Assembly (NCBI GenBank): GCA_035316325.1
Contig: DATHJB010000203.1
Coordinates: 1 to 57,572, forward strand
DNA length: 57,572 bases
Reading direction: 5' to 3'
DNA from: Acidimicrobiales bacterium
GTDB taxonomy: Bacteria; Actinomycetota; Acidimicrobiia; Acidimicrobiales; VFJN01
Within the stretch, counting starts at the first letter, position 1. Every line of letters starts with the position of its first letter. The notes beneath the pieces were generated by a model, which worked only from the letters and a program-made list of their open reading frames with translations, was not told the DNA's origin and did not search any database. Below are positions 35,271-45,873 of the stretch, one piece after another. The translations under genes were made by a program, and so were the position numbers.

Positions 35271-35637
35271 CCCGCACGAGCGCCTGGCGCAGGGGCACCA
35301 GGTCGCGCCGGTACTGGCGGTGCGTGGCCGCGACCGCCGCGGCCGCGTCGGTGCGCAGGCGTTCCAGTTCGGCGCGCAGGTGCACCACCTGGGTCTCGAG
35401 CTCCAGCACCCGCTGCACGCCGGCCAGGTTCAGGCCGTCGTTGGTGAGGTCCTGGATGCGGCGCAGCATGGCGATGTCGTCGTCGCTGTAGCGGCGGCTG
35501 CCCCCGGCGGTGCGCGCCGGGTCGACCAGGCCCTTCCGCTCGTAGATGCGCAGTGTCTGCGGGTGCACCCCAGCCAGCTCGGCTGCGACCGAGATCACGT
35601 AGACCGCTCGGGTGCGTTCACCACCTCGGCTGGCCAT
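35236..35637 (-). CDS. hspR: Heat-shock repressor HspR (MerR family)
   Basis: 133 residues. The MerR-type winged helix has VYVISVAAELAGVHPQTLRIYERKGLVDPAR, then RRYSDDDIAMLRRIQDLTNDGLNLAGVQRVLEL, the HspR pattern. A coiled coil and a Pro-rich end follow. HspR with DnaK as co-repressor binds HAIR repeats and shuts off dnaK and clpB. Matching sites are visible upstream of both here. Translation starts at ATG 35637 with a nearly perfect AGGAGGTGATC site. It is the last gene of dnaK-grpE-dnaJ-hspR, 29 bp after dnaJ; its end overlaps the convergent 34263 gene. Confidence 0.92.
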   Translation of the reverse strand: MASRGGERTRAVYVISVAAELAGVHPQTLRIYERKGLVDPARTAGGSRRYSDDDIAMLRRIQDLTNDGLNLAGVQRVLELETQVVHLRAELERLRTDAAAAVAATHRQYRRDLVPLRQALVRVTPPPAPPGRR

Positions 35638-35666
35638 CGCGGATCACCTCCTGTCCGGCTTCCTGC

Positions 35667-36803
35667 TCATACCCCGAGATGGGCCCGGGGTGACGTGCCG
35701 TCGGACGCCGCGGCCAGGGCCTCGACGGCCTTGCGCTGGGCGGCCGTCAGCTTCTGCGGCACGGCGACCTCGACCGTGACGAGCAGGTCGCCCGCCTCCT
35801 TCTTCGACTTCACGCCCCGGCCCTTCACCCGGAACGTGCGACCCGACCGCGTGCCCGGCGGCACCCGCAGCCGCACGGTGGAGCCCTCCAGGGTCGGCAC
35901 GGTCACCTCGGTGCCCAGCGCCAGCTCGGGGAACGTGACCGGCACGACCAGCGTGAGGTCGTCGCCCCGACGGCCGAACAGGCTGTGCGGGTTGATGCGG
36001 CAGGTGACGTACAGGTCGCCCGGCGGGCCGCCGTTGCGACCCGGGCCACCCCGGCCCCGCAGGCGGATGCGCTGGCCGTCCTGGACACCGGCGGGGATGC
36101 GCACCTTCACCTCGCGGGGCCGATGCTCGATCCCGGTGCCGGCGCAGGTGGGGCACGGGTCGTCGATCGTGTAGCCGCGCCCGGCGCAGACGGGGCACGG
36201 CGTGGAGAAGCTGAAGAAACCCTGGTTCTCGTCGAGCACGCCGCGGCCGCCGCAGTTGGTGCACTGGCGCGGCGACGTGCCGGGCCGGGCCCCCGAACCG
36301 TGGCAGGTTTCGCAGGTGGCCTCGCTGGTGAGGTGCAGCGTGGTGGTCAGGCCACCGACGGCGTCCTCGAAGTCGAGGTGGAGCTCGGCCTCCAGGTCCT
36401 GCCCGCGGTGGGGCCCGGTGCCCCGCGCCGTGGTGGTCGCTCCGCCGTCGCCGGCGCGGCCGCGGTTGAACAGGCCGCCGAACAGGTCGCTGATGTTGTC
36501 GAACCGGAAGCTGGCGCCTGCACCTCCCCCGCCGCCCATGCCACCACCCATGCCGCCGGCCATCGGGCCGAGGCGGCGCACCTCGTCGTACTCCTTGCGC
36601 TTGGTCTCGTCGCCGATCACGTCGTACGCGGCGGAGATCTCCTTGAAGCGCTCCTCGGCGCTGGCGTCACCGGGGTTGGCGTCGGGGTGGTACTGGCGCG
36701 AGAGCTTTCGGTACGCGCTCTTGATCTCCTTGGTGGTCGCAGTATCGGACACACCGAGGATCCGGTAGTAGTCCTTCTCGAACCACTCGCGCTGTGGAGC
36801 CAT
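35667..36803 (-). CDS. dnaJ: Chaperone DnaJ
   Basis: 378 residues. The J domain has the HPD tripeptide in SRQYHPDANPGD near residue 36. A Gly-rich linker (MAGGMGGGMGGGGGAG) follows, then a zinc domain with four repeats CETCHGSG, CTNCGGRG, CPVCAGRG and CPTCAGTG, and the C-terminal substrate domains (DLYVTCRINPHSLFGRRGDD). It stimulates DnaK ATPase and delivers clients. ATG 36803 has GGAGA six bases upstream; it is 10 bp downstream of grpE. This is the full-length type I DnaJ, not CbpA. Confidence 0.95.
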   Translation of the reverse strand: MAPQREWFEKDYYRILGVSDTATTKEIKSAYRKLSRQYHPDANPGDASAEERFKEISAAYDVIGDETKRKEYDEVRRLGPMAGGMGGGMGGGGGAGASFRFDNISDLFGGLFNRGRAGDGGATTTARGTGPHRGQDLEAELHLDFEDAVGGLTTTLHLTSEATCETCHGSGARPGTSPRQCTNCGGRGVLDENQGFFSFSTPCPVCAGRGYTIDDPCPTCAGTGIEHRPREVKVRIPAGVQDGQRIRLRGRGGPGRNGGPPGDLYVTCRINPHSLFGRRGDDLTLVVPVTFPELALGTEVTVPTLEGSTVRLRVPPGTRSGRTFRVKGRGVKSKKEAGDLLVTVEVAVPQKLTAAQRKAVEALAAASDGTSPRAHLGV

Positions 36804-36813
36804 CGCCGGTCTC

Positions 36814-37350
36814 CTAGTCGGTGACCTTCACCATCGCCGGACGCAGCAGACGGCCCTGCCAGCGGTAGCCCGTGCGCAGCACGTCGGACACCACCTGGGG
36901 GCCACCATCGCCCGGCTCGAGCACCACGGCCTCGGCGACGGCGGGGTCGAACGGCTCGCCCTTCGGGTCGATGCGCTCCAGGCCCTCCTTCTCGAGCGCG
37001 CCGAACAGCGCTGTCACGATCGGCTCGACGGCCTGGGACGCACCCTGAGCCGCCGCGGCGTCGCAGGCGTCGAGCACCGGGAGCAGCCGCTCCACGAGCG
37101 CACCGAGCTGACGGGCCACGGCGTCGTCCTGACGCTTCTGGGCCTGCTTGCGGTAGTTCTCGAAGTCGGCCTGGGCCCGGCGGTACGCGTCGAGGAACTG
37201 CTCGCGCTCGGCGGCGAGCACGGCCAGATCGCCCTCGACGGCCTGCGCAGCCGCGTCCAGATCGTCGTCGTCGTTGGGCTGCGAGGCCGGGATGTCGCCC
37301 CCGGACCCGCCGCCCTCGTCGTTCACGGGAGGAGTGGGTTCGTCAGGCAC
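36814..37350 (-). CDS. grpE: Nucleotide exchange factor GrpE
   Basis: 178 residues from GTG 37350, one base after the dnaK stop codon and preceded by CGGAG within the dnaK end. A disordered acidic N-terminus leads into the long helix LDAYRRAQADFENYRKQAQKR, then the beta domain with GLERIDPKGEPFDPAVAEAV and the closing GYRWQGRLLRPAMVKV, all standard GrpE. It releases ADP from DnaK. Upstream in-frame codons belong to dnaK in another frame. Confidence 0.95.
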   Translation of the reverse strand: MPDEPTPPVNDEGGGSGGDIPASQPNDDDDLDAAAQAVEGDLAVLAAEREQFLDAYRRAQADFENYRKQAQKRQDDAVARQLGALVERLLPVLDACDAAAAQGASQAVEPIVTALFGALEKEGLERIDPKGEPFDPAVAEAVVLEPGDGGPQVVSDVLRTGYRWQGRLLRPAMVKVTD

Positions 37351-37351
37351 G

Positions 37352-39208
<1,857 letters not shown>

Positions 39209-39248
39209 GTGAACTGCCTCCGATGAGAAACCTGCTTGAACGGCAGTC

Positions 39249-39282
39249 AGTGTAGAAAGTTGAGTGTCACGCTTGCAACTTT
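39249..39282 (-). promoter_or_regulatory. dnaK promoter with HspR-type inverted repeat
   Basis: On the minus strand TTGCAA and TACACT (39249-39254) are 18 nt apart. A perfect inverted repeat, AAAGTTG (39256-39262) and CAACTTT (39276-39282), covers the -35 region and spacer and runs over the trpG stop codon at 39267-39269. Its left arm (AAAGTTGA) matches the clpB operator. Confidence 0.6.
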
Positions 39283-39872
39283 GCCGGCGCCCTTTTCATG
39301 CGGGCGAGGAAGTTGCGGAGCAGGTCGTGACCGGCGCTGGTGAGGATCGACTCAGGGTGGAACTGGACGCCCTCGACGTCGTGGGTGCGATGGCGCAGAC
39401 CCATCACGATGTCGTCGTCGGTCCACGCCGTGACCTGCAGCTCGTCGGGCACCGACGACCGCTCGACGATCAGGCTGTGGTAGCGGGTGGCCTCGAACGG
39501 GCTCGGCAGGCCGGCGAACACCCCCGTGCCGTCGTGGTGCACCAGGGACGTCTTGCCGTGCATGATCTGCGGCGCCCGCACCACGTCGCCGCCGTAGATC
39601 TGGCCGATGCACTGGTGGCCCAGGCACACCCCCAGCACCGGCAGCTCGCCGGCGAAGCGGCGGATCACGTCGTTGGACAGGCCCGCGTCCTCGGGGCGAC
39701 CCGGCCCCGGCGAGATCAGCACCCCGTCGACGCCGAGCGCGGCCGCCTCGTCGATCGTCAGCTCGTCGTGGCGGAAGACCAGCGGCTCGGCCCCCAGCTC
39801 CCCCAGGTACTGGACGAGGTTGTAGACGAAGCTGTCGTAGTTGTCGATCACCAGGATCCGGGGCGCGACCAT
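39267..39872 (-). CDS. trpG: Anthranilate/aminodeoxychorismate synthase glutaminase subunit
   Basis: 201 residues, a class I glutamine amidotransferase. [22 protein letters not shown] opens the chain, [15 protein letters not shown] is the oxyanion region, the Cys nucleophile is in [15 protein letters not shown], and the His-Glu pair is in [11 protein letters not shown]. It provides ammonia to TrpE or PabB; no such partner is in the window, so trpG versus pabA is open. A trpG homologue near crgA also occurs in mycobacteria and streptomycetes, which supports the assignment. TAGCCT ends eight bases before the ATG, so it is probably leaderless. Its 3' end lies inside the dnaK operator. Confidence 0.88.
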   Translation of the reverse strand: MVAPRILVIDNYDSFVYNLVQYLGELGAEPLVFRHDELTIDEAAALGVDGVLISPGPGRPEDAGLSNDVIRRFAGELPVLGVCLGHQCIGQIYGGDVVRAPQIMHGKTSLVHHDGTGVFAGLPSPFEATRYHSLIVERSSVPDELQVTAWTDDDIVMGLRHRTHDVEGVQFHPESILTSAGHDLLRNFLARMKRAPAKLQA

Positions 39873-39880
39873 GGGCCGCG

Positions 39881-39886
39881 AGGCTA
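39881..39886 (-). promoter_or_regulatory. -10 box of a leaderless trpG promoter
   Basis: TAGCCT (minus strand) ends eight bases before the ATG. No ribosome site is present. Confidence 0.45.
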
Positions 39887-39899
39887 TGCCCTCGGTGCG

Positions 39900-40883
39900 T
39901 CAGTACGGCTTGGAGATAAGGCGCCGGACGTTGCGCAGGCTCACCCGCTGGCCCAGGCGCCAGGCGTTGCGCACGACGTCCCGCCGGTTCCGACCGACCG
40001 TGAGTGCCCGCAGCGCCGCGGTGTCGCCGTCGCTGCCGTGGGCCTTCTCGCACGCCGCCACCACGTCGAGGGCGTAAGGGTGGTTCCCCGACGCGAAGGC
40101 GCAGGCCCACAGCCGCAGGTAGTCCTCGCGGGAGGCGTCGGACCGCTCCAGCGACTCCACGGTCCGCAGGTACCGCGGCCCGGCGGCGGTGGGGCTGCCC
40201 TTCAGGTTGAACTCGTAGGCCAGGCGGGCCGGTCGGCGCCGGGCCCGGAAGCTCTCGTCGAACACCTCGGGCCGAAGCCGCACCCCCTGGGTCAGCACCA
40301 GGTCGGCCAGCCAGTACCCCCGGTCGAGCATCTCGCGGTGCAGGTCGCCGAAGGTGTCCTCGCCCTCGTAGTGCTGGTCGAAGCCCGGCTCGGCGTCGAC
40401 CGCCATCAGCGTGGCCCACCGCGCTGCGCCGAGGCTGCGCAGGAGCCGCAGGTCGGTGCCCTGGGTGTCGAGCTTGATCCAGTCGATGCGCTCGACCCCC
40501 ACCGAGTCCATCGCCGCGTCGAGGGTGGTCGCCTCGACCTCCTCGGTGCCGACGACCTCGAAGCGGTACGCGTTGACGTAGCTCTTCGCCAGCTCGGAGC
40601 GGGGGGGCAGGGTCGACGAGCAGGTCGGGTTGCGGGTGAGGAAGAACTTCACGGTCGACGCCTCGGGGTCGACGACGACCGCCTTGTCGACCATGATCCG
40701 CTTCCCGGAGCCGTCGTCGCGGTGGTGGATCTCGCGGAGGTCCGGGTCGAAGCCCACGTAGGTCGCCTGCCCCAGCAGCGGCTGGAACGGCAGGAACGGC
40801 TCCAGCGAGGCTCCCACGTCGACCAGCGTCAACCGGTGCCCGCTCGCGGCCAGCAGCGCGATCGCCCTCTTGGTCGTGGCCAT
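39900..40883 (-). CDS. FkbM-family methyltransferase
   Basis: 327 residues. The SAM-binding fold begins HRLTLVDVGASLEPFLPF, with the glycine-poor motif I of FkbM proteins, then YVGFDPDLREI. The diagnostic FkbM motif is IDWIKLDTQGTDLRLLRSLG near residues 133-152. Members O-methylate sugars or small hydroxyl groups and are frequent in surface-glycan loci, so this enzyme could modify the polysaccharide made by the 19-35 kb genes, though it lies outside that cluster. ATG 40883 has GGGGGAG just upstream. The C-terminal 100 residues are helical and basic, with no second domain recognised. Confidence 0.75.
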   Translation of the reverse strand: MATTKRAIALLAASGHRLTLVDVGASLEPFLPFQPLLGQATYVGFDPDLREIHHRDDGSGKRIMVDKAVVVDPEASTVKFFLTRNPTCSSTLPPRSELAKSYVNAYRFEVVGTEEVEATTLDAAMDSVGVERIDWIKLDTQGTDLRLLRSLGAARWATLMAVDAEPGFDQHYEGEDTFGDLHREMLDRGYWLADLVLTQGVRLRPEVFDESFRARRRPARLAYEFNLKGSPTAAGPRYLRTVESLERSDASREDYLRLWACAFASGNHPYALDVVAACEKAHGSDGDTAALRALTVGRNRRDVVRNAWRLGQRVSLRNVRRLISKPY

Positions 40884-40926
40884 GGCTCCCCCAGTCGTGC
40901 CTTGCCCCTGCTCGGCGACGCCGATG

Positions 40927-42528
40927 TTACCGCCCGGACACCGCCGGGTCGGGGGCCTCGGTTCGCACGAGCTCGACCGGACGGCCCAGCGCGCTCTCCA
41001 GCAGGCCGGTGCGCTGCGAGGCGCTGAACAGCTCCAGACCCAGCTCGTCGCCGTTCCGCGGCACCACCTCGACCCGCAGCTCGCCGTCCTCGACGTGGCA
41101 GCGGAGGTCGGCCACCCGGGCCGAGTGGTTGCGGTCGAGCCCGACCGCCACCCGCAGCAGCCCGGCGAGCACCTCGACGCGGCGCTGGTCGTCGGCGTCG
41201 AGGGCGGCGAAGGGCGGGTGGCGCTTCGTCGGCTCCGACTTGCGGTGGTAGCGGGCCACCTGGGCGATCAGCTCGATCTCCCGGTCGGTGAAGCCGGCGA
41301 GGTGCTCACTGTTGCGGATCACGTAGTAGGTGTGCTTGTGGTGCCCGGAGTGCGACACGAACAGCCCGACGTTGCTCAGCAGCGCGGCCGCCTCCAGCAC
41401 CTCGCGGCTGTCGTCGCCCAGGCCGTGCAGGTCGGCGGTGCCGTCGAACAGCTGGAGCGCCAGCCGGGCGACCTGGGCCGAGTGCGCCGGGTCCTCGTCC
41501 ATCAGCTCGGCCAGGTGCTCGACGCTGCGGCGCCGCAGGTCGGACAGGTGGTGCAAAGAGCCGCCGTGGGTGCGGCGCCAGGTGTCGAGCAGCACGCCCT
41601 CCCGCAGGGCGAAGTCGGAGAAGGTGATCTCGGGAATGTCCATCGAGGCCATCACCTGCTCGAGGATCAGGGCGCCGGCGACGATGATGTCGGCCCGCCG
41701 GGCGTCGAGCCCGGGGACGTGGGCGCGCTCCTCGGCGGTGCGGGCCGCCAGCAGCTTGCCGACCACCGCGCCCACCTCGTCGCGGCTGATGGTGAAGTTG
41801 TTGTAGGTGCGGGGCCGGTGCTGATCGCGTCGGGCGGCGGCCATCTCGAAGACGGCCTCGATGGTCCCCGAGGAGCCCGCCGCCACCTCCCAGCCCATGC
41901 GGCGCACGTCGCGGACGAAGGCGGCGATCGTGCCGCGGATGAAGTCGCGGCAGGCCCGCGACCTGCGCTTGGTGACCTCCCCGTAGGGGAAGAAGCGCTG
42001 GGTGAGGCGGATCGCCCCGAGCTTGAAGCTGCGGGAGGCGATCACGTCGCCGCGCTGGCCCACGACCACCTCGGTGGAACCGCCGCCGATGTCGCACACC
42101 AGCAGCCGGCGGTCGAACACCGGCACGGCCTGCAGCACGCCGAGGTGGATGAGGCGGGCCTCCTCGAAGCCCGAGATGACCTCCACCTCCACGCCCACCT
42201 CCTCGCGCACCCGCGCCAGGAACTCGGCCCGGTTGTCGGCCTCGCGCACGGCGGACGTGGCGACCACCCGGATCGTGTCGGTGCTCACGGACGCCAGCTC
42301 CCGGAAGCGACCGAGGGCGGCGACGGCGCGGTCCATGGCCGCGGGGTCGAGGCGGCGCATCTCGTCGTCGCCGCTGTCGGCCGACTCCCGGTCGGGCGAC
42401 CCGAGCCGCACCATCTCCCGCTCGCGCTCGATCACCTCGAAGCGAGATCCCTCCACCTTGGCCACCACCAGGTGGATCGAGTTGGTGCCGAGGTCGACCG
42501 CCGCGAGCACGTCGGGTGAAGCCGCCAT
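40927..42528 (-). CDS. Ppx/GppA-family phosphatase (exopolyphosphatase-like)
   Basis: 533 residues from ATG 42528. The ASKHA-fold starts AAVDLGTNSIHLVVAKVEG (phosphate-1 loop), followed by VVATSAVREADN, LLVCDIGGGSTEVVVG (phosphate-2 loop, near residue 140) and AAGSSGTIEAV. The C-terminal 200 residues form an HD-like helical domain (HHKHTYYVIRNS, VARYHRKSEPTKRHPPF) as in long Ppx proteins. Activity is either hydrolysis of polyphosphate or of pppGpp; sequence alone does not decide. An in-frame stretch upstream of the ATG overlaps crgA on the other strand and is not translated. Divergent from crgA with 67 bp between. Confidence 0.85.
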   Translation of the reverse strand: MAASPDVLAAVDLGTNSIHLVVAKVEGSRFEVIEREREMVRLGSPDRESADSGDDEMRRLDPAAMDRAVAALGRFRELASVSTDTIRVVATSAVREADNRAEFLARVREEVGVEVEVISGFEEARLIHLGVLQAVPVFDRRLLVCDIGGGSTEVVVGQRGDVIASRSFKLGAIRLTQRFFPYGEVTKRRSRACRDFIRGTIAAFVRDVRRMGWEVAAGSSGTIEAVFEMAAARRDQHRPRTYNNFTISRDEVGAVVGKLLAARTAEERAHVPGLDARRADIIVAGALILEQVMASMDIPEITFSDFALREGVLLDTWRRTHGGSLHHLSDLRRRSVEHLAELMDEDPAHSAQVARLALQLFDGTADLHGLGDDSREVLEAAALLSNVGLFVSHSGHHKHTYYVIRNSEHLAGFTDREIELIAQVARYHRKSEPTKRHPPFAALDADDQRRVEVLAGLLRVAVGLDRNHSARVADLRCHVEDGELRVEVVPRNGDELGLELFSASQRTGLLESALGRPVELVRTEAPDPAVSGR

Positions 42529-42581
42529 GACGCAAAGGCTCGCACAAGACCGGCGCGATCCCTCGCCGTGCCGCCCACTGT

Positions 42582-42587
42582 TAATCT
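42582..42587 (+). promoter_or_regulatory. -10 box of a near-leaderless crgA promoter
   Basis: TAATCT ends eight bases before the crgA ATG, and no ribosome site lies between. Confidence 0.5.
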
Positions 42588-42595
42588 GACGAGCT

Positions 42596-42892
42596 ATGGC
42601 CAAACCCGCCAAGCGTCGGGTGTCCGGCGGACGCGTCACAGCCAAAAAGGGCACCACTCCCACCGACAGCCGGCCGACGGCGTCCACCCGCTACACCCCT
42701 CCGGTGCCGCGGGAGTACAAGACGAGCCCCACGTGGGTGCCGGTGCTGATGTTCGCGCTGCTGGGCCTGGGGATGGTCCTGATCTTCGTGAACTACCTGG
42801 GCGTGCTCCCCAACGGCACCAGCAACGTGAACCTCGGGCTGGGCCTGGGAGCGATCTGCGCGGGGATCATGGTCGCCACCCAGTACAGGTGA
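42596..42892 (+). CDS. crgA: Cell division protein CrgA
   Basis: 98 residues. A basic N-terminus (KPAKRRVSGGRVTAKK) leads to the CrgA core RYTPPVPREYKTSPTWVPVLM, then two membrane helices (about 47-67 and 76-95) joined by a short loop with NYLGVLPNG. CrgA is specific to actinobacteria, sits at the division site and links FtsZ/FtsQ with peptidoglycan enzymes. This supports the actinobacterial origin of the window. Confidence 0.93.
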   Translation: MAKPAKRRVSGGRVTAKKGTTPTDSRPTASTRYTPPVPREYKTSPTWVPVLMFALLGLGMVLIFVNYLGVLPNGTSNVNLGLGLGAICAGIMVATQYR

Positions 42893-43059
42893 CCATGGGT
42901 CACGGGCGGATGCACTCCGCGGTCCCGCGACCGCAGGTTGCGGGACAGTGGCCACGAGACGTGGCGGACCTGTCCACGTAGTTACATCGTTGTTACGCTC
43001 CCCAACCTTGTCCACAGGTTGTGGGAAAGCGAGATCCCATCGTGAACTGGGGATCTACG

Positions 43060-43401
43060 ATGCGTGCGATGCGACGATCCCCGATCTCCCCTCCGATGCT
43101 GGGTGTGCTCGCCGTGCTCGGTCTGCTCGCCTGGGCGATCACCCGGGCCGACCCGCGGGCCGTCGTCGTCGCCGTGCTCGTGGGCTGGCTCATCATGCGG
43201 GTCGGCTACCGGATGCTGGCCGGCTTCGGCACCCCCGTCCCCGAGCCGCCACCCCCGGGCGAGCTGCGCAAGGTGCGCCTCATGTACCGCTGCTCGATCT
43301 GCGGCACCGAGGTGCGCATGACCGCGGCGAACGACGAGGTCCCCGACCCTCCCCGCCACTGCATGGAGGACATGGAGCTGGTCGCCCCCCTCTACGACTG
43401 A
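43060..43401 (+). CDS. Small membrane protein with zinc-ribbon-like end
   Basis: 113 residues from ATG 43060 (GGGGA seven bases upstream); GTG starts at 43021 or 43042 are possible. Two membrane helices (about 12-28 and 33-52) are followed by a proline-rich linker and RLMYRCSICGTEVRM with a downstream PPRHCMEDMEL. The CxxC plus the Cys after PRH suggests metal binding, with His as a possible fourth ligand. I recall similar proteins in related genomes but know no function. The upstream 167 bp hold TACGCT (42994-42999) and two TGTCCAC motifs. It ends 3 bp from the convergent hydrolase. Confidence 0.7.
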   Translation: MRAMRRSPISPPMLGVLAVLGLLAWAITRADPRAVVVAVLVGWLIMRVGYRMLAGFGTPVPEPPPPGELRKVRLMYRCSICGTEVRMTAANDEVPDPPRHCMEDMELVAPLYD

Positions 43402-43404
43402 GGG

Positions 43405-45792
43405 TCAGCCCGCTGGGGTGTTCTCCCGGGGGGCGTAGGGGCGGCAGGCCATGCCGCGGAGGCTGGGGCACGGGGCTGGGGTGACGACGGGGACGTCGGC
43501 GTCGGGGAGGACGGCGAGCACCAGGTGGGAGGGCTTGCCCGGCAGGTGGGCCACCTGGGTGGCGGGGATGGCGCCGCCGTAGTCGGGCGATTCGAACGCC
43601 CAGGTGACGTGGTTGCGGCCGGGCGTCGAGATCGTGAGCCGCAGCTGGGAGCCGGCCCGGAAGGCGTGGGCCAGCGACGGGATCTCCACCCGGGCCTCCA
43701 CGAACTTCCCGGGCTGCAGCGGCCGGAACGCCCGGGCCGTGAAGGGGTGCGTGATCTCCAGGTCGTCGGACCGCTCGGGGTCGACCTTGCGGTGACCCAG
43801 CTTCAGCCAGCCGTTCTGGACCAGGTACTCGACCCCGTCGGGCCGCACCTCCGACACCGTGACCTGCACGTCGAGGTCGGCGGTGTCGCCGGCGACCCAC
43901 AGGTCGGCGTAGCCGGGGCCGGCCACCACCAGGTCCTCGGCCAGCGGCACGGTGAGGTACGACAGCACGTCGCCGGGCGCGAACTGCGACCAGTCGGCGT
44001 CCTCCCACAGGCGGCCGAACAACGGGTAGTCGCCGTTCGGGAACAGTCGGGTCTCGCCGGCGGCCGGGTCGAAGCGGAACTCGTCGACGCCGCCCTCGGC
44101 GCGCCGGGCCGGGGGTGCCGGGCGCAGCGTCTCGTCGGCGCCGAGGTACCAGCTGGTGGGCACCGCCTGGGGCGCCGGCCACGTGGGGAACGCCTGCTCG
44201 AAGGTCCCACCGGGCTCACCCAGCTCGTTGGCCCCGATGCCGCTCTCGTAGACCACCCGCACCGACGGCTCGGCGTCGTACGCAGCCCGGGCCGCCGTGT
44301 AGTCGTCGCCGAACTCGTCGTACCAGCGGTCGGGCTCGAGGGTGGCGTCCTGCAGCTCGAAGGTGTCGGCCAGGATGACCGGCGCGAAGGCCCGGACGAC
44401 GGGGTTGAGGTGCGGCACCCGCCGAGCCACGTGGAACTCCAGGAACTCGAACCAGCGCATCGCGTTGACAGGCCCGAGGCCGTCGGGGTGGCGGCCGTTC
44501 CACAGCCCCACCTTCAGTTGGGGCGCGCTCTCGAACTCGTCGATCATCGACGTGAACTGCGGGCCGGTCTGCTCGTCCTGGAAGGCGCCGGCCAGGAACA
44601 CCGGCACCGAGATGTCACCGACCAGCTCCCGCAGGTCGCGGGCCGACGCCATCGGGTGGTACGTGTCCAGCGCCCGGCCGAACGACGCGAAGTCGGGGTT
44701 CTGGTCGCGCAGCACCTGGTGGGCGGCGCAGAACTGGTCGCCGCCGTCGATGCGGGCGCGCACCCAGCTGGTGCCGCCGGGGGACGACTGGCGGTCGCGC
44801 TCGGCCAGCCACTGGCGGGTGAAGCCGCTGTTGTAGATGCCGCCGGGGTACTGCTGCAGCCACGGGTCGGCGATCACCGACAGCGGGGTGATGGCGGCGA
44901 GGCCGGGCGGACGGGTGGTGGCGGCGTAGAGCTGGGCGATGCCGGAGTACGACAGGCCCACCATGCCCACCTGGTGGTGCAGCACCCAGGGTTGGCGGGC
45001 GACGATCTCGATCACGTCGTAGCCGTCGGCCATCTGCGCCGGGTTGAACACGTCGAACACGCCGCCGGAGCAGCCGGTGCCGCGCATGTTCACCGCCACG
45101 GTGGCGTAGCCGGCGGCCCGGGCCAGCCGGCTGCTGGGCTCCTCGGCGCCCGGGTTCGACGGCCCGTAGCCCGAGTACTCGACCACCGTCGGGTAGGGCC
45201 CCGGGCCGTAGAACGCCTCGTCGGGCAGGCGGACCATGGCGCTCAGCCGCACGCCGTCGCGCATCTCCATGTAGTTGAACCCGGCCGCCAGCGGAGCACC
45301 GGGCTTCGGGCTCCCGAGGATGTCGGGCGTGGCCGCCGTCAGCTGCTGGCGGTCGTAGAGCGCCGGGTCGGGGGTGTCGTCGCGGCCGAGCACGTCGAAC
45401 GGCGCGGTCGTGGGCACGGGCGACCCCGAGTCGTCGCGCACCACGTAGCGGCCGGGCTCGACGATGCCGCCCCGGTCGAGGTCGCCGAGGTCACCCAGGT
45501 CGAGGTCGGGGCCCGACTGGAGCACCATGTGCTCGGCGGGCAGGTAGGCGAAGTGCGCCTGGCCGTGCTCGTCGGCCAGCAGGGTGAGCAGCTTGCGCTT
45601 GGGGTGGCGCCGGCCCATCGACCACAGCGTCAGCGGCTGGTGGGGCTGGGCCCCCGTGACCGTCACCTGCTCGACGCCCGGCTGTACCTGCCATGGCGCC
45701 AGCGCCTCGCCCGGCCCGGGCGACCAGGCCTCGCACGCCGTGACCGCCAGCACGCACGCCAGCAGCGCGGCCGTCCGTCGAATCCCCCGCAT
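43405..45792 (-). CDS. S15/CocE-type hydrolase, predicted lipoprotein
   Basis: 795 residues. The signal is a lipoprotein type: LLACVLAVTACEAW with the lipobox Cys near residue 20. An Ig-like N-domain of about 150 residues precedes the alpha/beta-hydrolase core. The core starts NYMEMRDGVRLSAMVRLPD, has PTVVEYSGYGPS, NMRGTGCSGG (oxyanion region) and the nucleophile elbow VGMVGLSYSGIAQL. Likely acid and base are in LAGAFQDEQTGPQ and NGRHPDGLG. The C-terminal jelly-roll has RLTISTPGRNHVTW, as in X-Pro dipeptidyl-peptidases and cocaine esterase. It acts outside the membrane on peptides or esters; the substrate is unknown. ATG 45792 has GGGGGGAAG upstream. Confidence 0.85.
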   Translation of the reverse strand: MRGIRRTAALLACVLAVTACEAWSPGPGEALAPWQVQPGVEQVTVTGAQPHQPLTLWSMGRRHPKRKLLTLLADEHGQAHFAYLPAEHMVLQSGPDLDLGDLGDLDRGGIVEPGRYVVRDDSGSPVPTTAPFDVLGRDDTPDPALYDRQQLTAATPDILGSPKPGAPLAAGFNYMEMRDGVRLSAMVRLPDEAFYGPGPYPTVVEYSGYGPSNPGAEEPSSRLARAAGYATVAVNMRGTGCSGGVFDVFNPAQMADGYDVIEIVARQPWVLHHQVGMVGLSYSGIAQLYAATTRPPGLAAITPLSVIADPWLQQYPGGIYNSGFTRQWLAERDRQSSPGGTSWVRARIDGGDQFCAAHQVLRDQNPDFASFGRALDTYHPMASARDLRELVGDISVPVFLAGAFQDEQTGPQFTSMIDEFESAPQLKVGLWNGRHPDGLGPVNAMRWFEFLEFHVARRVPHLNPVVRAFAPVILADTFELQDATLEPDRWYDEFGDDYTAARAAYDAEPSVRVVYESGIGANELGEPGGTFEQAFPTWPAPQAVPTSWYLGADETLRPAPPARRAEGGVDEFRFDPAAGETRLFPNGDYPLFGRLWEDADWSQFAPGDVLSYLTVPLAEDLVVAGPGYADLWVAGDTADLDVQVTVSEVRPDGVEYLVQNGWLKLGHRKVDPERSDDLEITHPFTARAFRPLQPGKFVEARVEIPSLAHAFRAGSQLRLTISTPGRNHVTWAFESPDYGGAIPATQVAHLPGKPSHLVLAVLPDADVPVVTPAPCPSLRGMACRPYAPRENTPAG

Positions 45793-45873
45793 CTTCCCCC
45801 CAGTTCAACTGTCACGAGGCGGCGAGGCGACCCACCCCGTCGCTCCGCCCGCCCCGATCTCGGTCAGCCCAGA

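Noticed and set aside
42960-43059. A replication origin
   Set aside because: One good DnaA box and one partial match are far too few, and no dnaA, dnaN or AT-rich unwinding region is present.
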